DNA of 64,000 nucleotides from Bryoerythrophyllum caledonicum. Taxonomy: Eukaryota > Streptophyta > Bryopsida > Pottiales > Pottiaceae. Below, piece by piece: positions 23,713 to 36,230 of this stretch; positions within the stretch are counted from its first letter, which is position 1; each line of letters starts with the position of its first letter. Position numbers and translations under genes: made by a program. Location: NCBI GenBank assembly GCA_963971425.1, contig OZ020523.1:10474867-10538866 (forward strand), given 5' to 3'. The notes beneath the pieces are model-generated. The model did no database searches, was not told where the DNA came from, and saw only the letters and a list, made by a program, of their open reading frames with translations.

Positions 23713-26157
23713 AGTTTAAGATGTATCTATCGTTCGGTGGATGGTATATATTTATATATTGGGTGGTCCATATGATATGTTTGATTTTAGAATCTTTCAG
23801 CAATAGTGTGGAATTGCTTGATTATATATGTTTTTGCACTATAAAATACAATGTGGTACTTTATACTCTCGTAGCAAATTGCAAATATATTTTTGTATCC
23901 TTTACACATTGTATTTGTAGTGTAGTACTTTAGAATCCTATAATAACTCAAAACACATTTATAATCTCTTTGGGCACATGATTATAATTTTGTAGCAAGA
24001 TTTGCAAACGAGATCAGAAATCATATATTTTCTTACAAAAAGTAGCGAATGTAAAAAATATATTACTTATATAAACGTGAAGATGCTAATGTTTGACACG
24101 ACAAACACCAAAATTTTGTGACAAAAAAATACTAATTTTTTGCCAAATTTTGATTTTTTAAAAAGTTATGAGCAAATAACATGCGGCTTTCTACCAACAA
24201 CTAGTGCAGTTGGCTAAGTGCATAATTGCTTAATTGCGTGTTGGTAGTGTTTGAGGTGAACATATAATAAAATATTAAATGTTTTGAAAAGATTAGAAAA
24301 CTATTTTTTCATGCACAAAGAGGATGACTAGAGAGTGACTTCAATTAATTTCAAATCTATGAATTGCAAAGGTTCTAAATTTATACAATCATAGTGAAAA
24401 TGATGTCAATTCCATGTACACCAATTTTTGTAGGTAGACAAGAAGTCAAATCAATTATTTTGAAAAACTCCAAAAGAAACGAATTCAAAATTTACCTACA
24501 CACATGTTAGTTTTTAAATTTAGATTTCATTTCCTTGTATATTAGAAATGAAAATGGTAAAAACAAATGTTTAAGATTCTTTGTATTGGAGAAAACTTGA
24601 AATGAGAAGGAAATCAAGCTTTCTTATTTGTTCGTAGGAATGAAGGAAATTTCTTTGGACCATGCTTGACAATTTGAGAAAACATTGATTCACTGTGGAA
24701 GGCTCATTATATTCTTAAAATTTCAAATAAGAAAGTTGTTCTTTATTTGAATAAAAAAAAACTCATACTTCTAAGAAAATTGTAGCAAAAGCTTAAGAGC
24801 TTTCTATTCTCAACAAAAATTATTCAAAGTGGCAAACTTTTTTTTTCGTGCAGGTCTTTTAAAAAGTAAAAGTTATACTTTGACTAGCTCTTACATTTTT
24901 GCATCTACATGCAATTGTTTGTTTAGGATATGAGAATATATTCTGCAATCATGGAAATGCAATCAAGATTTATATAATTTCCCACCCTAGGCTTGTTAAA
25001 TAATAGGCATGAAAGAATTTCAAATTCTTTAAACTTCAGTTAGAAGTAGTTTTGGTCACCATTGAGAGAGCAGGAGGAGAGGGCATGTTGCATCATCACT
25101 CTTGGCCATGTTTTCCTTCTTTCAATTAACCGCTAAATTCCCAAGAGTCCTCTTGAGGGACTCTTGAAGGTTTGGGCAGGTTTCTATGGTGTCAATTTAT
25201 AAAATTCTTTTTTGAAATCTACATTGTAAATAGAAATCACTGAAATCGTTGTGTTAGAACAAAATTTTCCCAAATGTGACATCTAAAGAAAAAGTTATGC
25301 CATCATGAAGAAACACATCCCAAAATGAACCAATTTCTCTACTTCAAAACACTACGATCACATTCAATCAAATTTTTTTAACAAGTTAAACATATGAATG
25401 AGACTTAATTTACAGTGTAAAAAGGTGTTGCCACCCCAGCACTTAAAAAAGAGGGGTAAAAAAAAACCCAGCAGTATGAACAACGAACTTGGCCTTCTAG
25501 ACACATACAAACAGATAACCACTCGTGAAACAAGGCGCCAATTGAAACTTGAGACAATAACAGGGTGGCCTAGGCTCGGGAGTTTTGGTAGGGTCTCGGT
25601 TGTGTCCGTGGCGTGGCCGATCCTAGCGCTCGTTGCGTTTCTTCTAGTCTCTTTTCTGTTAGGGTCTATTTGCATCTGGAGGTATGTACATTTCATTGGT
25701 GGTTCCTATTTTCATTTTATCTCGAAACTTGTAGAAAACACATTAAAAAATGACGAAATCGTACCAACTAATGGTTAGCTGGTGATAAGTCATTAACCGT
25801 GGTGGAACAACGGAAGTTAGAATACAAATATGATCACAACAATCTTAAAGTGCTTGAATCACACCTAGTATTAGCATCTAAAAAGTACCAATGATATCAA
25901 GAACCTCCAATATAATCACTAGTACAAATGGGGCTGTTTTTGACACCCTGAATCTGACATTTTTTTGGCACAATGTCTCAATTAGTATTGAAAACTTCTG
26001 AAGAGTGTAAAAAAATGCCCCATTTATACTACATGGTGAATAAATATAGCCATTTTAGTCGCTTGGGGAATTTAATACATGATTAATAATTTAGACATGA
26101 ATTGTTCATCACGACAGGTGGGATTTGTTTTAAACTTCCAGGTTTGTGACATGTGAT
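23713..26157. other. AT-rich intergenic region with a dispersed repeat
   Basis: No gene is recognised. Poly-A/T rich sequence dominates. From about 25140 to 25375 it contains an inverse copy of the dispersed repeat at 10440-10830 and 33410-33800, recognised by CAAGAGTCCTCTTGAGGGAC. The 126-codon plus ORF at 25398-25778 overlaps a minus ORF and has no recognisable domain. Confidence 0.5.
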
Positions 26158-27716
26158 TTATAGAATTTTGAAGGAAACAGATCTGTGGAGAAGTAATATA
26201 TGTCCGTCCAGATCACATTGAATAAGAGTGACGGACCACCCAAAACTTACGTACCGTATTCCATCGATCCAGGAAGAAGACTCCCATGCATCCTCCGCAG
26301 AAGAGCCGAAAAGATCACTGATCAACACGTCAAGAGGGAAGCTCATGGCCGCCCTCAATTCACAACTTTGGCCGTCTTGCTCATGAGCGGCCTACAATGC
26401 ACAACCTGAACAGTGTCAGCGAGTACACACGAGCCAGCAAAGTTGTCAATGAAGGCTACATTCGTTATTGATTGAAAATTTTGTTGCTGGCAAGGTGCAA
26501 TAGTCAAAACTACGTTACCTCCGAGGAACGCTCCACCTCATCTTGCAAAGGTTCCTTCATCTGGGCTCTAACTTCAGCTGGAGAATCGTCCGGGACCTGC
26601 CAATAGACACAAATAGAGTGAAAGAGAGGCAATCGCTACATTTGTTGTTGATTGATGGTTTTCATATTCACCCATTTGTACTTTTTTTCAAAAATAGAGC
26701 ATGTTTGGGACAACCAAAAGCTAAAGAATGTATAATCCCACCTGGAATATGCATTAAAGAGTGGCAATGGTGCTGAAAACCGCCAACATAGCTAATGTAG
26801 TCTTGCATGTAAGATAGCGAAGAGCATAACAAGAGCATAACAAAGAAATTAGCTAAAAAGAAAGTGTGACAGGAATACCTGATTTTGTTGAGCAGCCTGT
26901 CCACGTTGCTGTAGCTGCTCCAATGCAAGGTTTAACGCATTTTCTTTCTCCCTCAACATTGTCTGTAACCTCCGATTTTCCTCCACAAGACTCAGTTTCT
27001 CAGCTTCTGAACTAGGCCGAGTAGGAATCTGTCCATTAACAGCACTTGTGGTAGCCTATTCATCAAGAACAAATTTTTCTTTAAAAATAACATACTTTAA
27101 GTTCACGCAAAAGCAAATGATTAAGGAATCCTGTCAAATTAGAAATATCTCACATTTGGGCCAACATATGATGATCATTCATATCCAGAAAACCGAATTG
27201 GGGGAGTTCAGATATGATTCAGCTCACTGGTTTACAATTCGAAGCCGGAGGAGTCGCATGGACACCATGTCTTCCCATTGAAGCGCTGCTGCTAGCATCC
27301 TCCTTGCTCCTCTTCATGGCTGGAAGATCAAAATCAGCATCAGGCAGCTGCTTCTCTTTTCTTTTGCGCTGGCTACACACTTGCTTGACGATGTTGTACC
27401 AATCCCATCGATACGCAGTGTCCAGTTTCATTGACCTCAACTCCTCTTCGTCAAGCTGCCGGTGGTCTTGCCCGGTTACCGTGCAGAACTCTTCAATATG
27501 CTTGTAGGTCTTTGTGAGAGTCTCCCATCTCCTTCGACACTGATCGGGCGACCTCTTCTGATTAGGAAATCTGGTGGACACCAAGTGCGCAATTCGCTCC
27601 CAGACGAGCCTACCTTCTTTCTTCTTGAAGAAACTATCCATTTTCAGCTCTGCCAGGACCAGGGTTTCTTCGTGACTCCATTTTGAACATCTAATTTGTT
27701 TGCTACCCTTCGCCAT
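26158..27716 (-). CDS. Trihelix (SANT/MADF-like) transcription factor
   Basis: Four minus-strand exons, 27716-27228, 27055-26879, 26596-26519 and 26391-26158, join in phase 0 with GT-AG borders into about 325 residues. Residues about 10-95 form a trihelix Myb/SANT-like DNA-binding domain: CSKWSHEETLVLAELKMD, WERIAHLVSTRFPNQKRSPD, QCRRRWETLTKTYKHIEEF, YRWDWYNIVKQV, followed by a basic cluster (QRKRKEKQ, MKRSKED). Exon 2 encodes a coiled coil (KLSLVEENRRLQTMLREKEN, ALNLALEQLQQRGQAAQQNQ), probably for dimerisation. The C-terminus is acidic/Ser-rich. I prefer the start at 27716 (MAKGSKQI) over the upstream ATG at 27818, which adds only hydrophobic, unconserved residues. A nuclear regulator is expected; targets unknown. 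Confidence 0.78.
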
Positions 27717-28390
27717 CTCCTTACCCTCAAACAGGAATAACACTAGTTTTAGCAACCTCAAAACCAATTTCAGCAAATATCTCACCTCTCTTCCCTTACA
27801 GATGAATCTACTATCCATTGTACTCTCACTGAACAGGCTAATTCCTGCAAATTATCTCTTCAGAAACGACATTGAAGCAAATCAACAAGTCAACATGAAA
27901 TTGAAAACGACAAACACTGGGTCACATTTTTAATACACAAAACCCACGACGAAAGAGGATTAGAATTGATAATTACCTCCGACAATTGCCCTTGGAAGCG
28001 CTCCTAGTGAAACTCACACACCAACACTTACAGACTGGAATTATGTGCAAATACCAGACCGAGAGCAACCTCTAGAGCCTAGACAGAGTACCTTGCACTA
28101 GAAAGTGTGTACTCTCGAGAGTGAATTGGTGATGTCTCACAAATGGCAAGCATAATTGAAGACTGAGATGCACGACATGTACTTGAAGACAGAGACGAGA
28201 GGAGTACGCATTTATACCGACGGAAGCGCGAATCGGGAGAGGTTCGATGCCGAAGCAGGAAGGAGTCGGAGGCGCTTCGGTGATGAAAGAATTGAGGTCC
28301 GGAGAGCAACGGCGGAGGCTCGGCACTTGGCGGAGGAGGTTCGGTTCCCTCAATTTACGGTGTACTTTTGTGTTGACTTGGACTGAAGCA
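27717..28390. promoter_or_regulatory. Upstream region of the trihelix gene
   Basis: This is about 670 bp between the trihelix start and the left end of the inverted NBS-LRR copy. It presumably holds the 5' UTR and promoter. Only overlapping short ORFs are seen, and no specific element was identified. Confidence 0.35.
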
Positions 28391-31320
28391 GTTCCTGAGA
28401 GAAATGTGATGAGTGGCTTGTGTTTATCTTAATCATTGGTGGAACAGGTCTTTGTGGTAGCTATAATCAATGTTAGTAGTATTAGAGGTAGATATCAAAG
28501 ATTCGATAGCATGAGTGAGTCAGCACAATGCAGTTTTCAAGTTGTGTGCATGTTTGATAGATGGTGAAATTGATTGTTGTCTTCCTTTGAGGCTGAATTT
28601 TTAGGAGATGATGTTCTTAATATCCAACTTCAAGTACCTAATAGCACTTGGTTGCGTGTGCTAGGCTGCAGCCGACGTGTTCAGCCCCTAATAAGAGATT
28701 TCCTAATGTCCGTGCCATCGGCTTGCAGTTGTATGCAAGTCTCTGTGTGACTATTATTTTGCAGAGTTCAGCGGCAAAGTCTGGCATGTAGAGTTGGGGA
28801 ATCATGGTGCTGAGGAGATCTACAAAGATGTGTTACGAACTATGTAATTTCATGCACGAGAGAGATTACGGTGGGTAGAGGGATTGGCGTAGCTACCCAC
28901 CGAGTGCGGTAGCACGAGGTGGGTAGCTACGCCAATCCCTCTACCTACCGTAATTCTCGAGTGCATGAAATCACATGACGTGGAAAACTGCCCCGAACCG
29001 TCGAGCGCGCTACCCTGAGATTCGCGTGAGTAAGCGAGAGTGGGTACGACAGATTGGGGGTTCGATTCCTCACTGCAAAAATTTAACGTGCTCACAGCTT
29101 CCAAGAGCGTACAAGATTTTCACGAGCGCAGATCAGAAGTCCTAATTAAAATTTGTAAGCACGTTTTTATCGGCGACTGACAAATCACAGAGTCCCTTGC
29201 TACCTAGTGGGTCGATGTGGTAGGTAGTTGACAGTTGAATTACGGTGAGTAATTCACTGCCTCTCAACGAATCACAGCGCGAGACGGTTCAGGGCAGTTT
29301 TTTACGGAATCTAGTTGGAATAAGCGAGTCTTTGCTCGAAAGAGCGAAGAGCAAGGATCAGGTGAGATGATTCTGCATCTTTGCATTATGCCCAGTTGTT
29401 GTTCGAAGGACCTTGTAACAGGATGAAGACATGTGAATCAAGTTCTAAGACATGAATTATCTTGCAACACTTCCGTTCCATTGAAGGAGTTGATGCCAGG
29501 AAGTAAAGGATCTTAGCGATTCATTTGAATTGTTTGTGTAGTTGCGGAGTCTGTTGCGGAAGAGAATCGAGCACAAGGTGTTTATAGCCATAGACAATGT
29601 TTGGAACGAGGATATCAGCCGGGAGCAAGCTGAAGCTTTCTTGGGAATGGGATTCCATCCGAGCAGCCTGGTGGTCGTAACGTCTCGCAGTCGTGATCTT
29701 CTAGAATGGTTGGGGATCAACAAAGAGTGTTGCGTTGAGATGCCCGAGTTGGATAAAGATGATGCCACGGCACTTCTGCTGCAGGCAGCAGCACCTGGAC
29801 TTGAGAGAGGGAGCATGATAGATACTCAACTTGTTGCTGTTGATAAGGTTGTGAAGCGTTGCCTCTTGACTAAAGGTCCAATCTCGTCTTCAGGTTGTGA
29901 GAAGCAGTATGTTCCATTAGCACTTGTGGTGCTCGGCCGGCAGCTTCGTCTTCCTCTAGTTGGTGATTCGATGAAGCTCACAGAGTGGGTAGATAGGTTG
30001 GACTTGAAGCAGTCTGATCAGAAGGAGCATCCAATATTTTCTGTCCTCCGATTGAGCTTTGACAATCTACCTAGCGATAAGCATAGGAGCATCTTTTTGG
30101 ATGTTGCGCTCTATGCCCCGAGGAAACCGGACAACACTTCGGCCAGCATCAAGGAGGTCTGCAAGTGGTTGAGTATCGTGTACAATGTGGATATCCACGA
30201 TATACGTAAATTGGTAAGTGTTTCTAGATGTTTTCCTAGATTTGTATCAAGTGTTGTGTATGTGATACGTGTAGTGTAGGTCGGAGTTTGCTTGCATGTA
30301 CTTGAGTTTCTGAAAGTATCATGATTAGGGAGAATATTTCTCGGTGTTCAACTGTATGAGCTTGAAGTGTAGATGTGTAGATAGCAGCCAAAGTTTGGGT
30401 GTATTTGGTTTGAATGACGAGTGATTTGTTTGAGATGATGCAGATGGAGGTTCTTCAGAGAGATGGGTTGCTTGACAGGTGGAAGGACCTAGGAACCCCT
30501 TGTTGGATGCATGGGTTGTACCTCGAGTTTGCAAAAGCAGAGGCAAGTAAGGATGGGAACTTTGATGACCAATTTTATCTTTATCAGGAAGGTGGACTTG
30601 GTATGCCCGAAATGCACACATTTCCATGCCACGCACTTTGGCGGTTGAAGAGGGTCCAGTTTTATAAAGGCCTGTTCAGTAAGCTTCGTACTGAAGAGCT
30701 TCAGTTGATGGGAAATGTTGAAGTTTTGAAGTTGGAGTGCTGCCTTAAGTTGGTGTCACTTGATTTGCAATGTATGAAGAGCCTTCGAAGCTTGGAGATT
30801 AGGGGGTGCTCTCTCCTTCAAAGGGTGAAGGGTCTGAAGGACTTGAAGCATGTAAAGTTCGTCAGGTGGAATAATCTTATTTTAAATGAGGAAATTGAGT
30901 TTCCGCCTTCAGTGGAAATTGTGGAGATTTATCAATCAAGAGTGACACGAGTTGACTCTATCGTCTCGGTGGAAGATCACGATGATCTTGGAGAATCGAC
31001 ATTTTTTGGGCACCGAGGATTACCTTTCATTTCGAGCCTGTATAAGTTTTTCAAATTGATGAAGGTGGTCTTCACGTATTGTTGCACATTGTTGCATTTG
31101 CGAAATCTTCAAGTTTTGCACACATCAAGCTTGCAAAATCTTCAAGTATTGATCATATCATGTTGCTACAAGTTTGAAGATTTGGGTGATCTTAGTGCAT
31201 TGATGGCATTGCCAGAAGTAAATCTTGACCAATGTGAATCATTGTTGTGTTTGCTCCGACTTCAAAGTCCTCATTTGAAAGTATTGCACTTTTCATTTGG
31301 TCTAGAAGACGTGATATCAT
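28391..31320 (+). pseudogene. Truncated NBS-LRR, inverted paralogue of the 58848-63602 gene
   Basis: The block matches 62402 to about 59990 in reverse complement. It starts inside the intron after the TIR exon, so TIR is missing. The P-loop exon (about 28670-28835, resuming 29307-29361) lacks about 26 bp, removing GMGGLGKTT and shifting frame, and lacks another 8 bp. A 469-bp hairpin-bearing insertion splits it further. The next exon (29542-30213) is intact: KVFIAIDNVW (kinase 2), LVVVTSRSRDLL (RNBS-B), QYVPLALVVLGRQL (GLPL). The LRR exon (30444-31322) keeps the first LRRs, with about 93 bp that the other copy lacks, and ends after SPHLKVLH exactly at the start of duplication copy B. A non-functional receptor remnant. 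Confidence 0.88.
28833..29306. mobile_element. Hairpin-forming insertion in the P-loop exon
   Basis: The paralogue reads GATGTGTTACGGAATCTAG with no interruption. Here about 469 bp are inserted and TTACG is present on both sides (28833-28837 and 29302-29306), suggesting a 5-bp target duplication. The left part folds into a nearly perfect hairpin (arms about 28847-28902 and 28920-28973, including GTAGAGGGATTGGCGTAGCT and its complement). The rest carries an inverted pair, AAAACTGCCCCGAACCGTCG (about 28983) and GACGGTTCAGGGCAGTTTT (near the right end). GGTTCGATTCC at about 29060 matches a pol III B box, but no A box or tRNA fold was established. Family unknown. Confidence 0.65.
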
Positions 31321-31660
31321 AGTATACCTTTGTTTATTTGGTCCCACACCCGGGCCGCTTCACTTACGCTTTGCGCCCGGAGGTCCAAAACGGTGTTAAC
31401 CTCTTGTGTCCATTGTCATAACCATGGCAAATGAAAAAACACAGACAACAGGCAAAAGATATTTGAAGGCAAATATAAGAAAATCCTAGCAGCAAGACCT
31501 TTGCACGCACAAACAAAGGTATACAAACGATGATTGCTAGGTGTGGGACCGAATAAATCCATAAATTAAAAGCCATCTTCTTAATAATATGGTACGTAGT
31601 TTTATCATACTCATCCAAGGGTTTAGGGTTTAAGGGTTTAGATTTCAAGGGTTGAATTAC

Positions 31661-33244
31661 TGAAACCTGTGACGAGGTCGCGGCTGGTCATATTGAGTGT
31701 GTCTCTTCCCATGGACAGCAAATGGTCAGCAATTCTGGCAATTTGGGAGATTTCCATTTCCCTCTCCTTCACTGACCCTTTTGCCAATGTAGTCACGTTT
31801 ACCTGCACTTACACCCTTTTGTTAGTCTTCCAAAAATTCTACATACACAAAGAGAAAGTTATGGCAAACACAAATTTATTACAAAGTTGAATGCAAAAGG
31901 AAAGACTAAGTAAAGATTAAAATATACAAATACGAAAAGGTTCTAAAGAGTTTTGAATGATATTTTTTGAAGTTTCCAACCATCTGGGGAATTAGGAGGG
32001 CTACCCTTTTAAGGACTACTTTGAGAATAGAGTTGAGGAGACTCACTGTGATGGTTTCAAGGAAGTCGCCACACTGTGCTCGCAGCTCCTCAACCTGGAT
32101 AAAAAAGTAGTTTCTAAGATGAATATTTACCACCGTTCTCTTTGTTGAGCTGACCAAAGAATTATTTAGAGCTGATTTCAATGGAAAAGAGGGGATATCA
32201 TTTTGAATCTTTAGAAACCACATTCTACTATCATGTAACTTGTAATAAGGAAATGGCATCTGACCTGTTTGGTGGTCTTAGGAACATAGGATCCAACAAC
32301 CACAAGCCCTCCATAGTGTTGATTAACCACACCCAGGTCATGTGGGTTCACAAGTAATGGCTGGTGTCCAATCCGAGCTGTCACAAAAGCAGCTGCAGTG
32401 CGGCAAAGAAACCTCTTCCCTCTCGCTTCTGCCTGCAAAACAGCAAAATCCAAGTTCAAAAACACCTGAAATAAGAGGATATTATATTCAATGAACTGAT
32501 GGTATATTAAAATATGTCACAAGTTCTAACATAATCCAAAATAAAAACAACGTCAGGAAGAATGATAACACAAGGTTGTTTTAACCATCTACCTTTCTAG
32601 CTCTACCTCTTTGAAAAGCATGTTTCTGACCTGGATCATGCCTGCGGCGAAAACCTCAATGTCACGGTGACTGGCTGAATTGACCACACAAACTGAGCCC
32701 TGAAAACCCATCGTCACATGATTTCAAAACACAAATTAATATTTGCGTGAGAACCGCACACCCGATTTCACTTCTACTCTAAAAATCACTTAAATTCTGA
32801 TTTTCCTATGAATGATCTTTCCTGTACACACATCATCCATCAATCACTTACCACCATTTCGGTAATGTTCCATAGCACAATCAAGTATAATATAATTGCA
32901 TTTACAGGAGATGGCTATGGGAATAGTACACTTGTATTACCTGAGGTAAATTACAGAGATGGTCACAGACAGCTGATGGACCGCCTTTGCGAAGTAGGTC
33001 AGTGGACACAGAAGCAACGTCCTTGGCTGCCCACCGACCACTGGTCTTCTCCTCCACCCACTGAGCACCCAAAACATTGAGTTTTACATGAGAAAATTAT
33101 TTTTAAAAGAAAAAATAAAAGCACCAAAAACCACAACTGAAACCATCCTAGAGAGTTGGTAATTCTATCACCTCACGAAGGTTTGAGGCATTGTAGCCAA
33201 ACACAGCATCCTTGGCAAACTCCGTTTCCCCAGCTGGAACAAGC
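31661..33244 (-). pseudogene. Fragment of the plant DUF1537 / sugar-acid kinase fusion gene (copy B)
   Basis: It has the same six exons as 8678-10260, nearly identical in sequence (GGLVVVGSYVPKTTKQ, CVVNSASHRDIEVFAAGMIQ, LSMGRDTLNMTSRDLVTG). The last donor has changed from GTAAGT in copy A to GTAATT, so the last junction is weakened. As in copy A, the dehydrogenase and aldolase portions of the gene are absent. Both copies ending at the same internal exons shows that the fragment was already truncated before duplication. Confidence 0.82.
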
Positions 33245-34653
33245 CTGTAAAAATTGATGAAGTGATTATCAAAGTGAGGTGAAAATACCAAGAGCTTTGA
33301 CCTCTTTTCTCAGTCCTAAATAGCTCTTGATTTTTCTATGATGTATCACCCGGTTTTACATACTTTATGATGCTAAACACAATAGTTGTAGAAGCACACA
33401 CTAGACAATGGTACTTTGCCCAACAATGGGTGACAATGTGTGAAAATGTTTGACTTGGTTTAATATCCTAGTTTTCACTAAAGACCGGAGTTGCATTTTG
33501 ACAACATGAAAGGAATTAATATCATTTGCTTGTACTCAAAATCTCATAGTCAAAAGAGAGTCATATCAAAAGTTTTTGTAAGGTCCCCAACGTGCCCACT
33601 TTCCCCATTTGAACTTCAAAACCCGATAACTTTTCATGAAATGGAAAATTTAGGAAAAAAGTTAAACTCACATTATAGAGCTTTTTGTAATGTCCATCTA
33701 GGATACAATATATAGTTGAAAATGTTAAAAATAGACTCCATAGGAACTTGCCGGAACCTCCAAGAGTCCCTTGAGAGGACTCTCAAAAATTTAGGAGTTA
33801 ACTACTTCAAAGCAACAATCCTAAAATTGGATAAAATTAGTTGGAAACCAACCATAAAAATTGGGTAGCTAATAATAAACTGTGAATTTGTTTAAGATTG
33901 ATAAAATTTAGCTAGAATGTTCATCAACAAAATAAATATCTAGCTATTGTTTTAAATAAAACCGCGGGTATCACATAGGTATATCATGTGAGTCATCTAG
34001 GTATTTCACGGATAGAGTAGAGTATGGCCTAGGTTGAATTCCACATATTATGTGCTTGAATAGCTTACTCAACTAGCTTCAAAGTGTGGGTTGTACAAAT
34101 TTCTACTAATCTTTATGGTCAATTGGAAACAACGAAAGGACTGAGAAGAACGAACGTTCATGGGCTGCTGATCTCCATGCAATCTTTTGCGATGCGCACA
34201 TTTCAACTGATATTAATTTGATAATATATACTCGTATGATACTACTCTTATACCCTGGTTATACAGGGTTGATACTGAGGCGATCGTGCTCCGATATGGA
34301 CATTGAGACATCAGTTGGCCCGTCCACTGTCCGCCAACCATGATTCTCATCCACGAAATCGACGATCTCGTTAGGCTATAATCACAGTTCACATAAACCC
34401 CTTGAACTGAAACCTCGCCTGTAGCAACGATCCCGACACTAGCTAACGTTAACTGGCTGTATGTTAATGTTCATCCACGAATTTCATCCACACACGCAAC
34501 CAGCTGCTGAAGCTGCTTCCGAGGCGTTCACGTAACATGGAACGCTTGTCGCAATTCTCAATGTCAGATTGGAATTCTCATTTTGTGTGAAGTTTGCCTT
34601 TCAAGGCGCAGTCAGTGATTTGTGTGAAGTTAGCCTTTCAAATCGCGCTAGAA
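33245..34653. repeat. Non-coding spacer with a dispersed repeat (copy B)
   Basis: This corresponds to 10263-11774 with small indels. It includes the dispersed repeat CCAAGAGTCCCTTGAGAGGA at about 33756 and the repeated GTGTGAAGTTTGCCTTTCAA block just before the DRE2 start. No gene. Confidence 0.5.
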
Positions 34654-35094
34654 ATGGCCTTAGTTGTGGTTCTCACCGATTTGCAAGCGCTCCCGGAGTC
34701 CGTGGAGCAATGGGTCGCCGAGAGTTACGGCGGAACCCCGAAGATCTTCATCAGTGTTCAAGAAGCTGGTGAGTGAATCAGCTGTGTTGGATTTCTGGAG
34801 TTGGATTAAGAGTTCCTGGCTGACATGATGAATTTTCAACAGGCAAGCTTGAAGCCGCAACATCGTCGGTGGACACGGTGGTGTCGCTGATGCACACGCT
34901 AGGCCGCCATTCCCCAGTCTTCCTCTTGGAGGTTGCTTGCGTGCTCAAGCCAAGCGGTGACTTGCTGGTGCAGGAGCCGCTTCTCGCAGATGGTCTAGAG
35001 CACACGGTATGCAAACGTTCATTGAACTGGATGATCTAGTCTAAGGTTGTGTCACTAACAATGTTTTTATTTTACAGTCGCCTTGTGCGCAAAC
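34654..35094 (+). pseudogene. DRE2: Anamorsin/DRE2 N-terminal fragment, copy B, 5' part
   Basis: Exons 34654-34768, 34843-35006 and 35078-35094 are open and in phase: VVVLTDLQALPESVEQWVAE, then SSVDTVVSLMHT, VFLLEVACVLKPSGDLLVQE, then SPCAQT. Relative to copy A the Trp codon and the exon 3 frame are intact. Exon 3 is cut by a hAT element after its 17th base and resumes at 41215. Before that insertion the N-terminal methyltransferase-like domain could have been translated in full. Confidence 0.8.
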
Positions 35095-36230
35095 CAGGGT
35101 TACCAATCCGACGTCCTTGGGGATCTGAGAGCGTTCTAGGACGACCTAGGACGAGGACGTCCTGACGTCACGTCGGATGCACCGTCTGGGGGGTAAAAAT
35201 GCATTTATGGAAGGCCCTGGTAAGTTTTCTGGACCGTCGGATTCAACGAAGTGCCACGCGGCCAGATCGAAGCCGTCAAATTGTGCTAGGCCGTCCGATC
35301 GGTCACTGCCGTCGGGGCTATCGGACGGCACCTCGGCCGTCGGCATGATCGGACGGCCGCAATTTGATCACGGGGGTGTGCGACGGCCGTCCGATCACGT
35401 CGACCGCCGCCCAGCTGTCCGATCGGGCGGCCGATCGGCGGACGGCCCACTAGCCGTCAGAGTGGCCGTCTGATCGGCGGACGGCTTACCGGCCGTCAGA
35501 GTGGCCGTCCGACCGGCGGACGGCCCATCGGCGGACGGCCCACCGGCGGACGGCCCACCGGCCGTCGGTGTAAAGAGAACCACTAATAATTTTGGACATT
35601 TTTACATCTTTGGGTTTAGATTTTTGTAAGGTTTAAAACGGGTCAACTCACAAAACACCAAGACTCACACATATTCTCCTTTTGATTCTAAACTCATTTC
35701 TCGGATGGTCTAGCATCTATTGTATTTTAATTTAACTCTAATTTCTATACAAAAACTCTCTTCCATCAACAAAACTTAAGTTTAACCCAAACTCTTAAGA
35801 ATTTAAGGTTGTTATGCATCCCTCTAAAGGAACAAAGTATTCATTAAACCCAAGGACTAAGTGCCTAGAAGGAACATTATTCCTTTATCAATTGTGCATG
35901 TGGTCAACTGTGAAGACTCTTAATCCATGCCTAGATAGACCGATGGAAGATTCCATTGAATTTCAATACAAATCATTAATTATGTTCTTCTTAGAAATCA
36001 AAACGAAATGCGATTGATCCACCTTGAGGAATTGAGTGTAATGGAAATTGTAAATTCATTTGTCTTTACACTTGTCATAAAACACAAATTCGATTAATCT
36101 ACCTTAAGGAGTCTCTCCTTTCTAGGTTAGACTTAATTCAACTTATTAACATGCACATAACACTCTTAACATGCTATGCATCAAGGAATGCATCTCTCTT
36201 GATAATTTTTTTATCCTTAGTATTAAAAAT

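Noticed and set aside
25398..25778. 126-codon plus ORF with a hydrophobic C-terminal part
   Set aside because: It overlaps a dispersed non-coding repeat and an opposite ORF of similar length. The apparent membrane segment is not supported by any family.
28850..29104. tRNA gene suggested by GGTTCGATTCC near 29060
   Set aside because: Only a B-box-like match was found. I could not form a cloverleaf or locate a proper A box.
30325..30636. 103-codon ORF antisense to the LRR exon, also at 60593-60904
   Set aside because: Identical shadows on both inverted copies; they follow the coding constraint of the sense LRR frame.
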